A DNA stretch of 64,000 nt from Echinicola soli (GTDB lineage Bacteria > Bacteroidota > Bacteroidia > Cytophagales > Cyclobacteriaceae), in assembly GCF_006575665.1 (NCBI RefSeq), contig NZ_CP041253.1, positions 4,501,001 through 4,565,000 on the forward strand. Direction: 5' to 3'. The translations under genes were made by a program, and so were the position numbers. This document shows, one piece after another, positions 16,834-28,594 of the stretch; positions within the stretch are counted from its first letter, which is position 1; each line of letters starts with the position of its first letter. The notes beneath the pieces were generated by a model. The model ran no database searches. It was not told the origin of the DNA and saw only the letters and a program-made list of their open reading frames with translations.

Positions 16834-19203
16834 ATGAAAACGTTATTTTTATTATTTCTCACTATAATTACAAGCTCCTACCATTCATTCTCCCAAAACA
16901 CTGTTATTGAGAACCCAATTCATGGAGGAACCACCTCTCCTTATGTAAAAATAACCCAACTGGAGCTAAGGGACACGACCACAGTCCTGCACTTTAGGGT
17001 TACCTACCGGCCGGGGTGGTGGATCAATGTAAGTTCCTCAGAAACCCACATCAAAAACAGTACCGGAGGAGAAGGCCATTATGTGCAGAAAGCGGAAGGC
17101 ATCAACCTGGATGAAAAACACACCATGGATGAATCAGGTGTGCACCAGTATACCTTATATTTTCCTGCTTTAGAAAAGGGTACCGAAAAAATAGATTTTC
17201 TCGAGGAGCAGTGGAAAATTTACGACATTCATCTAACAGCATCTCCTGTTTCCACATCACCTATTCCGGAAGCATTGCTCGGTAACTGGATCCGTACAGA
17301 CGGCAGCAATGAATGGGTATACGGATTTGACAAGGACAAACTCATCATGGATGGTCAGGTATTTCCCATTCATGCAGTAAATGTCCAAAACAGCAAAGGG
17401 GAAATCACCTATAAAGCGAATGGAATCACCAACTCCCTTTATTATCAGAAAAATAAAGACGGTAAAATAGGGATAGGAAAAACACCAAACTCTCTGGAGC
17501 TTTTCAGTCAAACATTGACCAATAGTCCGGACTACAGTCTTGATAATGACGAGTTTTTTCAAGAGCCGATATTTCAAAAGGATAGTGCGACATACAAAGG
17601 CTATCTCAAAGGTTATCACCCCAAAATGGGAATGACCGGAAAGGTGTATTTAAATAATATCCTAACAAGAGATCAGGAAGGTTACGAGGTCATCATAAAA
17701 TCAGACGGAACTTTCCATGCCAAATTCCCCATGATCTATCCGGAGCAAGCTTTTATCCGGATACTGGGCAATTCCCATACCGTCTATTTCGAACCGGGGA
17801 AAACTACCTTTGAGTTCATCGATCTCACTACCCACAGCATGCTTAAATATGATAAGTCAAGATACCAGGAAACCACTGGCTATCGATTTATGGGAGACAA
17901 TGCCAAAGTCAATACGGATCTTGAAGGCATGAGTGATATTCAGAATTTTGATTTTAATTATGTCCAATCCAATATCCTGGATATGGAAAAAGAAGCTTAT
18001 AAAGCTTATTGCCTGGATATCCTAAATAAGGATATGGAAGACTTCAATACCTACGTAAACACTCATCAGGTAAGCGAAAAGGCCCGTTTTATCATGGAAA
18101 AATTTATTAAATTCAATATCTATTCACAGATAATGACTTATAACATGTACAGGTCAAGCATCCACCGAAGAAAAAACCGGGAGGCCAAACCTTTGGAAAG
18201 GACAATGCTGGATAGTAGCTATTTGTCCTTTCTCCGGGACATTGACCTTAACTCCCCGTCAAACCTGGTCGCTACAAATTTTGACGGCTTAGTCAACCGC
18301 GTCATGTACTCGAATATCATTAGAGGACAAGAATTCAGCAATCCATATGAGAACCTGGAAGCTGAAATGAATAAAAATGAAATCCCTCTTACGGAAGAGC
18401 AACGCTCAGCAATCAAAAGCATCTCTGAGGCAAGTTCATACGATGAACTCGATAGTACACTAAAGTCCAATAAGCCTGTAACCGACCCATTGTTTTCAGC
18501 TCACAAAACTCTGATTACTATTCTCCAACTATCAAATTCCCATCAAAAAATTACTGATCGCCTGGAAAAATCCCTGGGTATAAAAGAGGGATTATTTGCG
18601 GATTGTATGCTTTCAAAAGAAATATATGCCAAATCAAAATCAACCTATACCCCCTATTCCAATGAGGAGGAAAAAGTAATTCCTTCCCTGTTTGAAAACC
18701 GCTTTATAGCAGACTACTTTTTGGAAACCAACCAAGATTTCAAAAAAGAAATAGCTTCAATTGAGGAAAAAAACAAGTCAGCCGAAGGTTATCATATCAA
18801 TGAAATACCAGAAGTCAATGCCGACCAGCTATTTGAGACCATGATGGCCCAATTCAAAGGAAAAGTGGTCTATGTGGATTTTTGGGCCACTTGGTGCGGT
18901 CCCTGTATCTCGGGAATAAAACAAATTGCCCCGCTAAAAGAAGAAATGAAGGATGAGGATGTTGTATTTGTCTATATTACTGATCAAAGCTCTCCTGAAA
19001 AACTTTGGAACTTCAAGGTGCCGGGCATCAAAGGAGAACACTTCCGCGTAAACAATGATCAATGGAATATCCTTTCCCAAAAATTCCAGATAAGCGGTAT
19101 CCCCCATTATGTACTTGTGGACAAAGATGGGAAAGTGGTCAGAAACAATTTCCGTATAAGTAACGCTGAAACAAAAAAACTGATCGAAGAACACCTGAAT
19201 TAA
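16834..19203 (+). CDS. secreted TlpA-like protein with C-terminal thioredoxin domain
   Basis: Exported thiol-disulfide oxidoreductase-like protein, 789 aa. The N-terminus is a signal peptide ending in HSFSQ. About 620 residues follow that I do not recognise beyond a beta-rich first third and a helical middle. Residues from about 655 form the thioredoxin fold with VYVDFWATWCGPC and the cis-proline ISGIPHYVLVDKDGKV. Single-gene unit on the plus strand, followed by a good hairpin terminator. Large N-terminal extensions of this kind are frequent in Bacteroidota TlpA-like proteins. The partner proteins are unknown. Confidence 0.85.
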   Translation: MKTLFLLFLTIITSSYHSFSQNTVIENPIHGGTTSPYVKITQLELRDTTTVLHFRVTYRPGWWINVSSSETHIKNSTGGEGHYVQKAEGINLDEKHTMDESGVHQYTLYFPALEKGTEKIDFLEEQWKIYDIHLTASPVSTSPIPEALLGNWIRTDGSNEWVYGFDKDKLIMDGQVFPIHAVNVQNSKGEITYKANGITNSLYYQKNKDGKIGIGKTPNSLELFSQTLTNSPDYSLDNDEFFQEPIFQKDSATYKGYLKGYHPKMGMTGKVYLNNILTRDQEGYEVIIKSDGTFHAKFPMIYPEQAFIRILGNSHTVYFEPGKTTFEFIDLTTHSMLKYDKSRYQETTGYRFMGDNAKVNTDLEGMSDIQNFDFNYVQSNILDMEKEAYKAYCLDILNKDMEDFNTYVNTHQVSEKARFIMEKFIKFNIYSQIMTYNMYRSSIHRRKNREAKPLERTMLDSSYLSFLRDIDLNSPSNLVATNFDGLVNRVMYSNIIRGQEFSNPYENLEAEMNKNEIPLTEEQRSAIKSISEASSYDELDSTLKSNKPVTDPLFSAHKTLITILQLSNSHQKITDRLEKSLGIKEGLFADCMLSKEIYAKSKSTYTPYSNEEEKVIPSLFENRFIADYFLETNQDFKKEIASIEEKNKSAEGYHINEIPEVNADQLFETMMAQFKGKVVYVDFWATWCGPCISGIKQIAPLKEEMKDEDVVFVYITDQSSPEKLWNFKVPGIKGEHFRVNNDQWNILSQKFQISGIPHYVLVDKDGKVVRNNFRISNAETKKLIEEHLN

Positions 19204-19341
19204 TATTCCCCACTAGTCCTGCTTTGTCAAATTAAGAAAGTACCTTAAAAAGATCTCTTGTTCCTCGGTATGACAGCGTGTTTTGTCTCCGATACATCGG
19301 GAAGGAATCTCCTAAAATAACCGAACATGAAGTAGGATTAG

Positions 19342-19385
19342 AAAGGATGCAGCACCAAATTTTCCTGATGCTGCATCCTTTTATA
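19342..19385 (+). terminator. intrinsic terminator after the TlpA-like gene
   Basis: Perfect 13-bp stem AAAGGATGCAGCA (19342-19354) with TGCTGCATCCTTT (19369-19381), 14-nt loop, followed by a short T/A-rich tail (TTTTATAAAA). It lies 139 bp after the stop codon. Confidence 0.65.
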
Positions 19386-19566
19386 AAAACGGCTTTCATC
19401 CTTGTGTATTAATGAAGATAAATCGAGATTGGCATTTCTAATGTTTATCTAAATAAAAATCGTGAACCAAGCAATATTTCTGGGGGATGAGAGATTTCTA
19501 GGTGGTTTTGGCAAGCATATTTCTCTTTAATCTAGCAATAGAAATGCGTGCTCCGGTATAAAAAAA

Positions 19567-19860
19567 ATCAGCGAGAATCTGGCCAATCAGCGTCATCTGC
19601 GCGCTATCCAAAAGCGAAGCTACATAGCCCCCCTCTTTTCCGCTGGTCCCAAAATCCAACTAAACCTTTTTGTGCCTTAGAGCCTTTGTGGCATTTATCA
19701 TAGAAGCCACGGAGTTGCCAATCCTGTCAGGGTTTATTTGTCGTCTCTTGGCTTTTCAAATTTTTAAATAGAATCGGCGAGAATCTGGCCAATCAGCGTC
19801 ATCTGCGTGCTATCCAAAAAGCGAAGCTACATAGCCCCCGGCTTTTCCGCTTGATCCAAA
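19567..19860. repeat. two near-identical direct repeats of about 85 bp
   Basis: Copy 1 runs from about 19567 to 19650 and copy 2 from about 19774 to 19857, offset by 207 bp. Both contain GAGAATCTGGCCAATCAGCG, TCATCTGCG(C/T)GCTATCC and AAGCGAAGCTACATAGCCCC. A shorter relative (ATCAGCGTCATCTGTGTGC) is at about 13288-13306. They are intergenic, without ORFs, and look like members of a dispersed non-coding repeat family. Confidence 0.7.
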
Positions 19861-19902
19861 ATCGTGTAATCCGTGGCCTAAGTTTCCGCGGAAACAAACC
19901 AT

Positions 19903-20934
19903 TCACTTCAAGTCCACGCGCAAAATATCCCCATCCGCTGTCAGGTAAAGCTGCCGCAAATCGGCAGAAAAGGCACAATTGGAAATCAACTGGCCTGTAT
20001 GGATCTTTGCCAACACATTGCCCTCAAGATTGAATATCCACACGCCATCCGGCCCTGAAGCAAACAAATAACCTTCTGGATGCATTTTCATTCCATCCGG
20101 AAGACCGTTGCTGCCCCCAAGTTTGACTTTGTCTGTAGCATCAAAGAACAATTCACGCTTTACTACCTCACCAGGATTTTCTATGACATAACGAAACCAA
20201 GCGGCTTTTTTCTCATCAGAATTGGCCACAAACAGGTACTTTTCGTCTGGCGACAGCGCTATCCCATTAGGCCTGGACAGAGAATCCACCAAGCGCAAAT
20301 CCCCATCATTCTTCAAACAATAAATACCCTGAAAGGACAATTCCTTTCCTGCATATTCCGGGGGTAAACCATATGGAGGATCAGTAAAATAAAGATTGCC
20401 TTGCCTATCAAACACACCATCATTGGGGCTATTGAAGCGCTTGTCCTGATAGCTGTCAGCCAAACTGGAAAACTCAGAAGATGGAACATCAAGGCCTGCC
20501 ATCATTTTGGCCACCCGCCTGTCTCCATGCTGCATCAATACCAGTTGGCCATCATTATCCAACAAAAGGGCATTTGAACCGGGTTCTCTGCTGTATGTAC
20601 CTTCTCCCGAATAGCCCGACTGATGAAGATAAATGCTGGTATCACCATTTGCTGTCATTTTGTACACTTTGTTCTGGGGAATATCCGAAAACAACAGGAA
20701 ACCGCCTTCCTCAATCCAAAGCGGTCCTTCCACCCATTCAAAGCCTGAAGCCATCCGATGGATCTTGGCATCTGGAGCAATCACCTGCAAGGCTTCATCA
20801 TCCAGGATTTCTATGGAAAAGGATGAAGGTGATGCTGATTCGATTTCCTGCTTTATATTATCGGATGTTTTGCTGTTTGAGCAAGCCACGGCTGCCCCAA
20901 GCGAGCATCCCAATAGTACTTTCCTTATGTTCAT
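19903..20934 (-). CDS. SMP-30/gluconolactonase-family lipoprotein (sugar lactonase)
   Basis: Predicted six-bladed propeller lactonase, 343 aa, probably opening an aldonolactone such as galactono-lactone before uptake. The lipoprotein signal ends at Cys18 (AAVACSN). The divalent-metal ligands of the family are in recognisable contexts: EGPLW (Glu), SPNDGVFD (Asn), RPNGIALSPD (Asn) and LPDGMKMHPEG (Asp). It starts 3 bp after the GntP permease stop and is the last gene of the galactonate operon. The lipid anchor puts lactone hydrolysis in the periplasm or at the surface. The specific lactone is inferred from DgoD. Confidence 0.88.
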   Translation of the reverse strand: MNIRKVLLGCSLGAAVACSNSKTSDNIKQEIESASPSSFSIEILDDEALQVIAPDAKIHRMASGFEWVEGPLWIEEGGFLLFSDIPQNKVYKMTANGDTSIYLHQSGYSGEGTYSREPGSNALLLDNDGQLVLMQHGDRRVAKMMAGLDVPSSEFSSLADSYQDKRFNSPNDGVFDRQGNLYFTDPPYGLPPEYAGKELSFQGIYCLKNDGDLRLVDSLSRPNGIALSPDEKYLFVANSDEKKAAWFRYVIENPGEVVKRELFFDATDKVKLGGSNGLPDGMKMHPEGYLFASGPDGVWIFNLEGNVLAKIHTGQLISNCAFSADLRQLYLTADGDILRVDLK

Positions 20935-20937
20935 TTT

Positions 20938-22260
20938 CTATGCTAAAATTTGAGTAACAATATAAATCAACAACATGGCACTTACACCAAAAACAAAAGT
21001 ACCTGCCGTCTGCACCTGATACCCTTGCTTCACATTCATACCTGTCAATTGCGTCAGCACCCAAAAAAAACTGTCATTCACATGCGAAGCCACCGATGAT
21101 CCCGCACCAATCGCCAGCACGGTCATCGTCTGCATAAAAGTGCTGTCAAGCCCTAGAAAGGACATCAATGGAGCACAAATAGATGCGGTCGTCACCAAGG
21201 CCACGGTACTGCTTCCTTGGGTAGTCTTTAAGCAAGCAGCCAAAAGAAAGGGTACAAAAATTCCCCATTTGGCACCTTTAAATCCCGCTGTGACCGACTC
21301 GGCCAAGCCTGATTCCTGTAGCATCTTACCGAATATTCCTCCGGCACCTGTAATGAGAATGATTGGGGCAGCCACTTTTAGGGATTCCCCTACCCAACCT
21401 GACGAAGAAAAAACAGCTTCATCCAGCTTTTTGGGCAATAGCAAGGAAAGGATAACCCCTACCAACAAAGCAATTACCGGCGTTCCCAAAAACAAGAATA
21501 TTCTCACAAGAAAGCCACTCCCCGGATTCACAGCAGGATATTCCAGTACCGATTTCACCAAGATCAATAGCAGGGGGATTAAAATGGCCAAAAGTGATTT
21601 CCATAGTGCTGGTTGCTCCTCAGGCCGACTGGGAACCTCCACTTTTACGGACACCTTAAGTTTGTCAGCTACAGACCTGGCGTACCAATAACATGGAACC
21701 AATGCCAAGCAACTTATCAATAGCCCCCAAAGAATCACATCGCCCAAGTTGGCACCAAGAATCCCTGCTGCGGCAATTGGTCCTGGTGTGGGGGGCACCA
21801 TCACATGGGAAGCGGTCAAGCCCATCGCCAAGGCCGCTGTCGTTCCGGCGAAGGACACACCAGCTTTTTTTGAAAGCATCTTATTCAATGGATTCATCAT
21901 CATCAAAGCGCTATCTGCAAATATCGGTATGGACAGTACATACCCTGTTAGCATCATCGCCAGGTGTATGGACTTTTTCCCGATCAGCTGCAATATCCGA
22001 TTGGCAATGACCAATGCCCCGCCTGACTTTTCCAGAATGGTTCCGATCGTCACACCAAAAAGAATAATCAATCCAATTTTTCCCAAGATCTCCCCAAAAC
22101 CTATATTGATTGCTTCTACCATTTGCTGTGCAGACATCCCCGCAGCAAAACCATAAGTAAGCGCGGCAAGCAGCAACATGAAAAAGGGATGTACTTTAAA
22201 TTTTATGATCCCTGTAATCAGTACCGCCAGCGAAAGGATCAAAGCAATCAAATAGGTCAT
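20938..22260 (-). CDS. GntP-family aldonate:H+ symporter
   Basis: Inner-membrane permease of 440 aa with about 12 hydrophobic segments. Family features are the FGVTIGTILEKSGGA segment, VPPTPGPIAAAGILGANLG and TTQGSSTVALVTTASI in the C-terminal half. GntP members import gluconate and related aldonates. With DgoD in the same operon, galactonate is the likely substrate. The lactonase gene follows at 3 bp. Upstream, a 474-bp gap with repeats separates it from dgoD, so it may have its own promoter. Confidence 0.93.
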   Translation of the reverse strand: MTYLIALILSLAVLITGIIKFKVHPFFMLLLAALTYGFAAGMSAQQMVEAINIGFGEILGKIGLIILFGVTIGTILEKSGGALVIANRILQLIGKKSIHLAMMLTGYVLSIPIFADSALMMMNPLNKMLSKKAGVSFAGTTAALAMGLTASHVMVPPTPGPIAAAGILGANLGDVILWGLLISCLALVPCYWYARSVADKLKVSVKVEVPSRPEEQPALWKSLLAILIPLLLILVKSVLEYPAVNPGSGFLVRIFLFLGTPVIALLVGVILSLLLPKKLDEAVFSSSGWVGESLKVAAPIILITGAGGIFGKMLQESGLAESVTAGFKGAKWGIFVPFLLAACLKTTQGSSTVALVTTASICAPLMSFLGLDSTFMQTMTVLAIGAGSSVASHVNDSFFWVLTQLTGMNVKQGYQVQTAGTFVFGVSAMLLIYIVTQILA

Positions 22261-22333
22261 TGGAGTTTAGGGTTATGGGTTATATATTATTGGGTTGAAA
22301 GTTTCTAAGGTTGAAAGGTTTCAACCCGAAATT

Positions 22334-22449
22334 AATGCCGTTTAGCTAAGAGCGGACAGTGACAAGGTTATCATTCCGACGAATAGCCTTTCCCGATCTG
22401 TCGTCAGCCCCGCATGACTATCGGGGACATACGTTAACTAAACGGCATT
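22334..22449. repeat. 116-bp segment bounded by 12-bp inverted repeats
   Basis: AATGCCGTTTAG at the left end and CTAAACGGCATT at the right end are exact complements. The inside (about 92 bp) has no ORF and contains a CCCCGCATGACTATCGGGGA-like palindrome. The size and terminal repeats recall a miniature inverted-repeat element, but no target-site duplication is clear. Confidence 0.5.
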
Positions 22450-22605
22450 GAACCCGAAATGTCACGTCCTGAATTTAGTGGACACTTTTATCACTTACTA
22501 TTCTTTATATTTAATTACTGGAGTCTGAGTAAATTTCAAATATGATCAAAAACTGTCTTTAGATAGAAGTTTGAGGGTTTTTATTCCAATTCCTAAAATG
22601 CCCCC

Positions 22606-22646
22606 ATCCCCTAAAGGGGAGCTTTAGAAAGTCCCCTTTAGGGGAT
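22606..22646. repeat. 15-bp perfect hairpin (CCCCTAAAGGGG type)
   Basis: ATCCCCTAAAGGGGA (22606-22620) and its exact complement (22632-22646) with an 11-nt loop. Each arm is itself near-palindromic. Elements of this type are widespread between Bacteroidota genes. It lies about 90 bp after the dgoD stop, so it could also help end that transcript, although no T-tract follows on the minus strand. Confidence 0.6.
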
Positions 22647-22734
22647 TTAGGGGTGTAAACAGTTGATTTTTTTTCAATTTGACGATTGTTTTCTCAGACG
22701 CCAGTAATATTTAAATTGGGCCTAGATATTCACC

Positions 22735-23895
22735 TCACCATTCTGCAAAGCTTCCATCGGTATTTCTCCATACGGGGTTTGCCCAACTGTGCCCTATTTT
22801 CTGTCCTTCCCGCAATTTCTCTTCATCCATTTCCACTCCCAACCCCGGCCGATCAAACAATCCAATAGCCCCATCTTTTAGATCAAAGACTTCAGGGTTT
22901 TTCACAAAATCCAACAGGTCAAATCCTTGGTTATAGTGAATTCCCAAGCTGCTCTCTTGGATAATCGCATTGGCCGAGACAAAATCCACATGCAACGCTG
23001 ATGCCAAGGATACCGGACCAAGAGGACAGTGTGGTGCCAAGGTAATATCATAGGCTTCCGCCATTGCAGCTATCCTGCGCACTTCGGAAATTCCTCCAGC
23101 ATGGCTCAAGTCCGGCTGAATGATATCCACCACGCCTTGGTGCAGGATTTCCTTGAAATCCCAGCGGGAGAACATCCGCTCTCCCGTGGCTATGGGAATG
23201 GATGAATAGCTATAGATATGCTTTAGTGCATCATTGTTTTCAGCGAGCACGGGCTCTTCAATAAACATGGGGTTATACGGCGTCAGTTCATCAATTAACC
23301 GCTTGACCATGGGCTTGTGCACACGACCATGAAAGTCAAGGCCAATATCCAGCTGGTCGCCAAAATGCTCACGAATCAGTTGGATGTTTTCAACCACTTT
23401 TTTGGTTTCCCTTACCGAGGACACCCAGTCCATCTTTCCTGTGGCATTCATTTTGACGGCCCTGTATCCCGCATCGACCTTTTCCTGCGCTTGTTCCAAA
23501 ACCACCTCGGGATGGTCTCCTCCGATCCAGCAGTACATTTTCATCTTTTGGCGCACAGCCCCACCTAACAATTCATAAACCGGCACATTCAGGTGTTTCC
23601 CTTTGATATCCCAAAGTGCCTGGTCGATACCTGAGATGGCACTCATCAAGATCGGCCCTCCACGATAAAATCCACCCCTGTAGAGCACTTGCCAAATATC
23701 TTCGATCTCATTGGCCTGTCGCCCAATCAGGTACTGTTCCATCTCCTTCACGCATGCCGCTACGGTGTCTGCCTTCCCCTCCACTACTGGCTCTCCCCAT
23801 CCTATCAATCCTGATTTAGTGGTAATTTTCACAAAAAGCCATCTTGGCGGCACTTTGAACAGCTCAATACGTGCTATGGCTAGCGCTTTATTCAT
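22735..23895 (-). CDS. dgoD: D-galactonate dehydratase
   Basis: Enolase-superfamily enzyme that dehydrates D-galactonate to 2-dehydro-3-deoxy-galactonate (KDGal). The 386 residues align by eye with E. coli DgoD over the full length: PPRWLFVKI near the N-terminus, GWGEPVVEG, LYRGGFYRGGPILMSAISGI, LDFHGRVHKPM (Asp and His ligands), FIEEPVLAE, ATGERMFSRWDF, QPDLSHAGGI, LAPHCPLGPVSLA and DFVKNPE. The catalytic His of APHCPLGP is present. The gene overlaps the aldolase gene by 8 bp, so the two are translationally linked. Confidence 0.95.
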   Translation of the reverse strand: MNKALAIARIELFKVPPRWLFVKITTKSGLIGWGEPVVEGKADTVAACVKEMEQYLIGRQANEIEDIWQVLYRGGFYRGGPILMSAISGIDQALWDIKGKHLNVPVYELLGGAVRQKMKMYCWIGGDHPEVVLEQAQEKVDAGYRAVKMNATGKMDWVSSVRETKKVVENIQLIREHFGDQLDIGLDFHGRVHKPMVKRLIDELTPYNPMFIEEPVLAENNDALKHIYSYSSIPIATGERMFSRWDFKEILHQGVVDIIQPDLSHAGGISEVRRIAAMAEAYDITLAPHCPLGPVSLASALHVDFVSANAIIQESSLGIHYNQGFDLLDFVKNPEVFDLKDGAIGLFDRPGLGVEMDEEKLREGQKIGHSWANPVWRNTDGSFAEW

Positions 23896-24523
23896 ATTGC
23901 TTTATTTTTTCTACATACTTCCTGGCATTGTGGGCGACGATTTCTTCTGTAAGCTTGAGGCCATCGATATGTGTCAAAACACTGCCCAAGCCTAGCCCAT
24001 CGGCTCCTGACTCCATCCATTTCTCCATGTTCTCCAGATGGATACCTCCAACGGCAAAAAAGCGCCCCTTATCAAAAGGTGCTTTGATCGCCTTTAAATA
24101 GCTTGGCCCAAAATTTCCTGCGGGAAACAGCTTTATGATATCTGCTCCCTGTTCTAGCGCTTCCCCTACTTCAGTGGGTGTCAAAGCACCCATTACGACC
24201 GGAATATTGTGATCATGGGCTACAGAAATGACTCCAGAATGGGTGTTTGGGGAAACCAAAAACTGGGCTCCCGCATCTATGGCCTTAATGGCCAGATCCC
24301 TGTTGGTCACCGTGCCCGCACCAATCAAAATATCTGGATATCGCTCCCTGTTTTCCTTGATCTTTACTGTAAAATCAGGGCTATTGGTAGTGATTTCCAA
24401 CACGCTTATACCTCCAGCCACCAGCCCGGCAATCAACACCGGAACGTTACCGGCATCTCTGACACGGACGATCGCAATAAGTTTTTCCCGTAGGATAATT
24501 TCACAAGTCTCTTCTCTGGTCAT
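23888..24523 (-). CDS. 2-dehydro-3-deoxy-phosphogluconate/phosphogalactonate aldolase
   Basis: Class I aldolase (Eda/DgoA family), 211 aa, cleaving KDPGal (or KDPG) to pyruvate and glyceraldehyde 3-phosphate. Catalytic residues are visible: Glu43 in LEIT, Thr71 in GAGTV, and the Schiff-base Lys131 in IIKLFPAGNFGP. It sits between the FadR-type regulator (2 bp gap) and dgoD (8 bp overlap). The phosphorylated substrate would need a KDGal kinase, and none is encoded nearby. Confidence 0.93.
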   Translation of the reverse strand: MTREETCEIILREKLIAIVRVRDAGNVPVLIAGLVAGGISVLEITTNSPDFTVKIKENRERYPDILIGAGTVTNRDLAIKAIDAGAQFLVSPNTHSGVISVAHDHNIPVVMGALTPTEVGEALEQGADIIKLFPAGNFGPSYLKAIKAPFDKGRFFAVGGIHLENMEKWMESGADGLGLGSVLTHIDGLKLTEEIVAHNARKYVEKIKQYE

Positions 24524-24525
24524 GC

Positions 24526-25266
24526 TTATGATCGGTCAATGGATTTGGTAAAATGAAGATAATTTTTGCGGGTATCGTGCAAATGCTTCTCCATGGCTTC
24601 CTGAGCCCCAAAAGGATCTTGGCGGATCACCGCTTCCAAAATTTCTTGATGATGGCTGAGCATATTGGCTTTTTCGCCCTCCAGGTTACCTGATGCGGGC
24701 TTGGCAAATACATCCATTTTGAATTTTGGCATTAGGCCAAACACGGGACTCAGCAGCAATTCCAGTACACTATTATTTGTAATGGAAAGCAAAATTCTAT
24801 GAAAGTCATTATCCAATTCCGCTTCGTGCTGTTTATCCTCCAAAGCACACACTCGCATAGCATTCATATTCTTTTCCAACAGTTGGATATCTTGATTGCT
24901 ACGTTTCATGGCTGCTTCAGCAGCGATTCGCGGTTCCAGTACACGCCTGGCCTCAATCGTCTGCAGCATCAAATCCGAATCAGAAGAAAGTTCAAAGAAC
25001 ATATTCAACATCTCTGACGCATTTTGCACACTTACTTCTGATACAAAAGCTCCGCTCCCCTTTCTCACTTCGACAATTCCCCGTGCACTCAATGTCTTGA
25101 CGGCCTCTCTGATGGCGGTCCGACTGACATTAAATACCTCACACAGTTCCTTCTCAGTAGGGATTTTTTGTCCTGGAAGGTATTTCCCTTCCCTTATAGA
25201 CCGGGTCAGCACTTCCTCTACCTGTGCACTCAGGGATTTCCGTTTACCTATCTCGCTAAATTCCAT
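24526..25266 (-). CDS. FadR-type GntR transcription regulator of the galactonate operon
   Basis: DNA-binding repressor of 246 aa. The N-terminal winged helix is clear: KIPTEKELCEVFNVSRTAIR, then TLSARGIVEVRKGSGAFVSE (to about 75). The remaining helical region is of FCD type, with metal-ligand-like Asp/His positions in NDFHRILL and SHHQEIL. It is the first gene of the operon. A palindromic site 28 bp before its start fits autoregulation and control by an aldonate or ketodeoxy acid, inferred from the operon. Confidence 0.92.
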   Translation of the reverse strand: MEFSEIGKRKSLSAQVEEVLTRSIREGKYLPGQKIPTEKELCEVFNVSRTAIREAVKTLSARGIVEVRKGSGAFVSEVSVQNASEMLNMFFELSSDSDLMLQTIEARRVLEPRIAAEAAMKRSNQDIQLLEKNMNAMRVCALEDKQHEAELDNDFHRILLSITNNSVLELLLSPVFGLMPKFKMDVFAKPASGNLEGEKANMLSHHQEILEAVIRQDPFGAQEAMEKHLHDTRKNYLHFTKSIDRS

Positions 25267-25294
25267 GAACGATAATTTTCATCAAGATATAAAT

Positions 25295-25312
25295 TTGTCA
25301 TACATCATACAA
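25295..25312. promoter_or_regulatory. candidate FadR/GntR-family operator
   Basis: TTGTCATACATCATACAA. The outer arms TTGT and ACAA are symmetric, and the left half fits the family's GTnnnAC core. It lies 28 bp upstream of the regulator's start codon and on the side facing the divergent GH2 gene. A single site, so the call is tentative. Confidence 0.5.
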
Positions 25313-25384
25313 ATTACAGGAATTTAAAAGTTATAAAATTGAAAGATTATAAACGTCAACGATTAATATCCAATATATTCTAAC

Positions 25385-25435
25385 AGGGGATTACAAATCC
25401 CCTTCATCGGGAGTTCCTGAGTACAAATCAGGAAC
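25385..25435. repeat. double-hairpin extragenic element (copy B)
   Basis: Stem 1: GGGGATT-aca-AATCCCC (25386-25402, extendable by one pair). Stem 2: GTTCCTGA (25413-25420) with TCAGGAAC (25428-25435). Two neighbouring hairpins with a 9-10 nt spacer, the same design as 16571-16603. Confidence 0.6.
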
Positions 25436-25753
25436 AGCATGCTCTTCCTTTCGTCAGACATACAATTTCGGCTCTTCATATACCCTCAAACTATATGAGC
25501 GGAAAACTTGCTAGGTCTTACAGGCTCTCTAGGGTTACGCTTTCCTTCAAAACACCCCCACCTAACCTCCCCGCCGCAGCGAGGAGTAAATTGACTCAAT
25601 ACTCCCATCTAGGTGCTTTTGTCTTTAATCTTTCTTACCCGATACTTGATACTTTTCTTCCTGGTTCTTTTCCCAGCCTCCCCCCCCAATGCAGAACAGT
25701 TTTGTCGGAACAATGTGCTTTTTTTGAATCTAATTGGTACTTACAACCCATAA

Positions 25754-28594
<2,841 letters not shown>

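Larger units (their letters stand above)
19204..19902. other. 699-bp gene-free region between convergent genes
   Basis: Lies between the ends of the TlpA-like gene and the lactonase gene. It holds the terminator at 19342-19385 and the duplicated 85-bp repeat. No gene is seen in the rest. Confidence 0.6.
22261..22734. other. gene-free stretch with two inverted-repeat elements
   Basis: No ORF. It contains a 116-bp segment bounded by 12-bp inverted repeats (22334-22345 and 22438-22449) and a strong 15-bp hairpin (22606-22646). Both look like extragenic repeats and interrupt the galactonate operon. Confidence 0.6.

Noticed and set aside
22123-22308. Small ORFs on the strand opposite to gntP
   Set aside because: Frame shadows of the permease, with no independent support.
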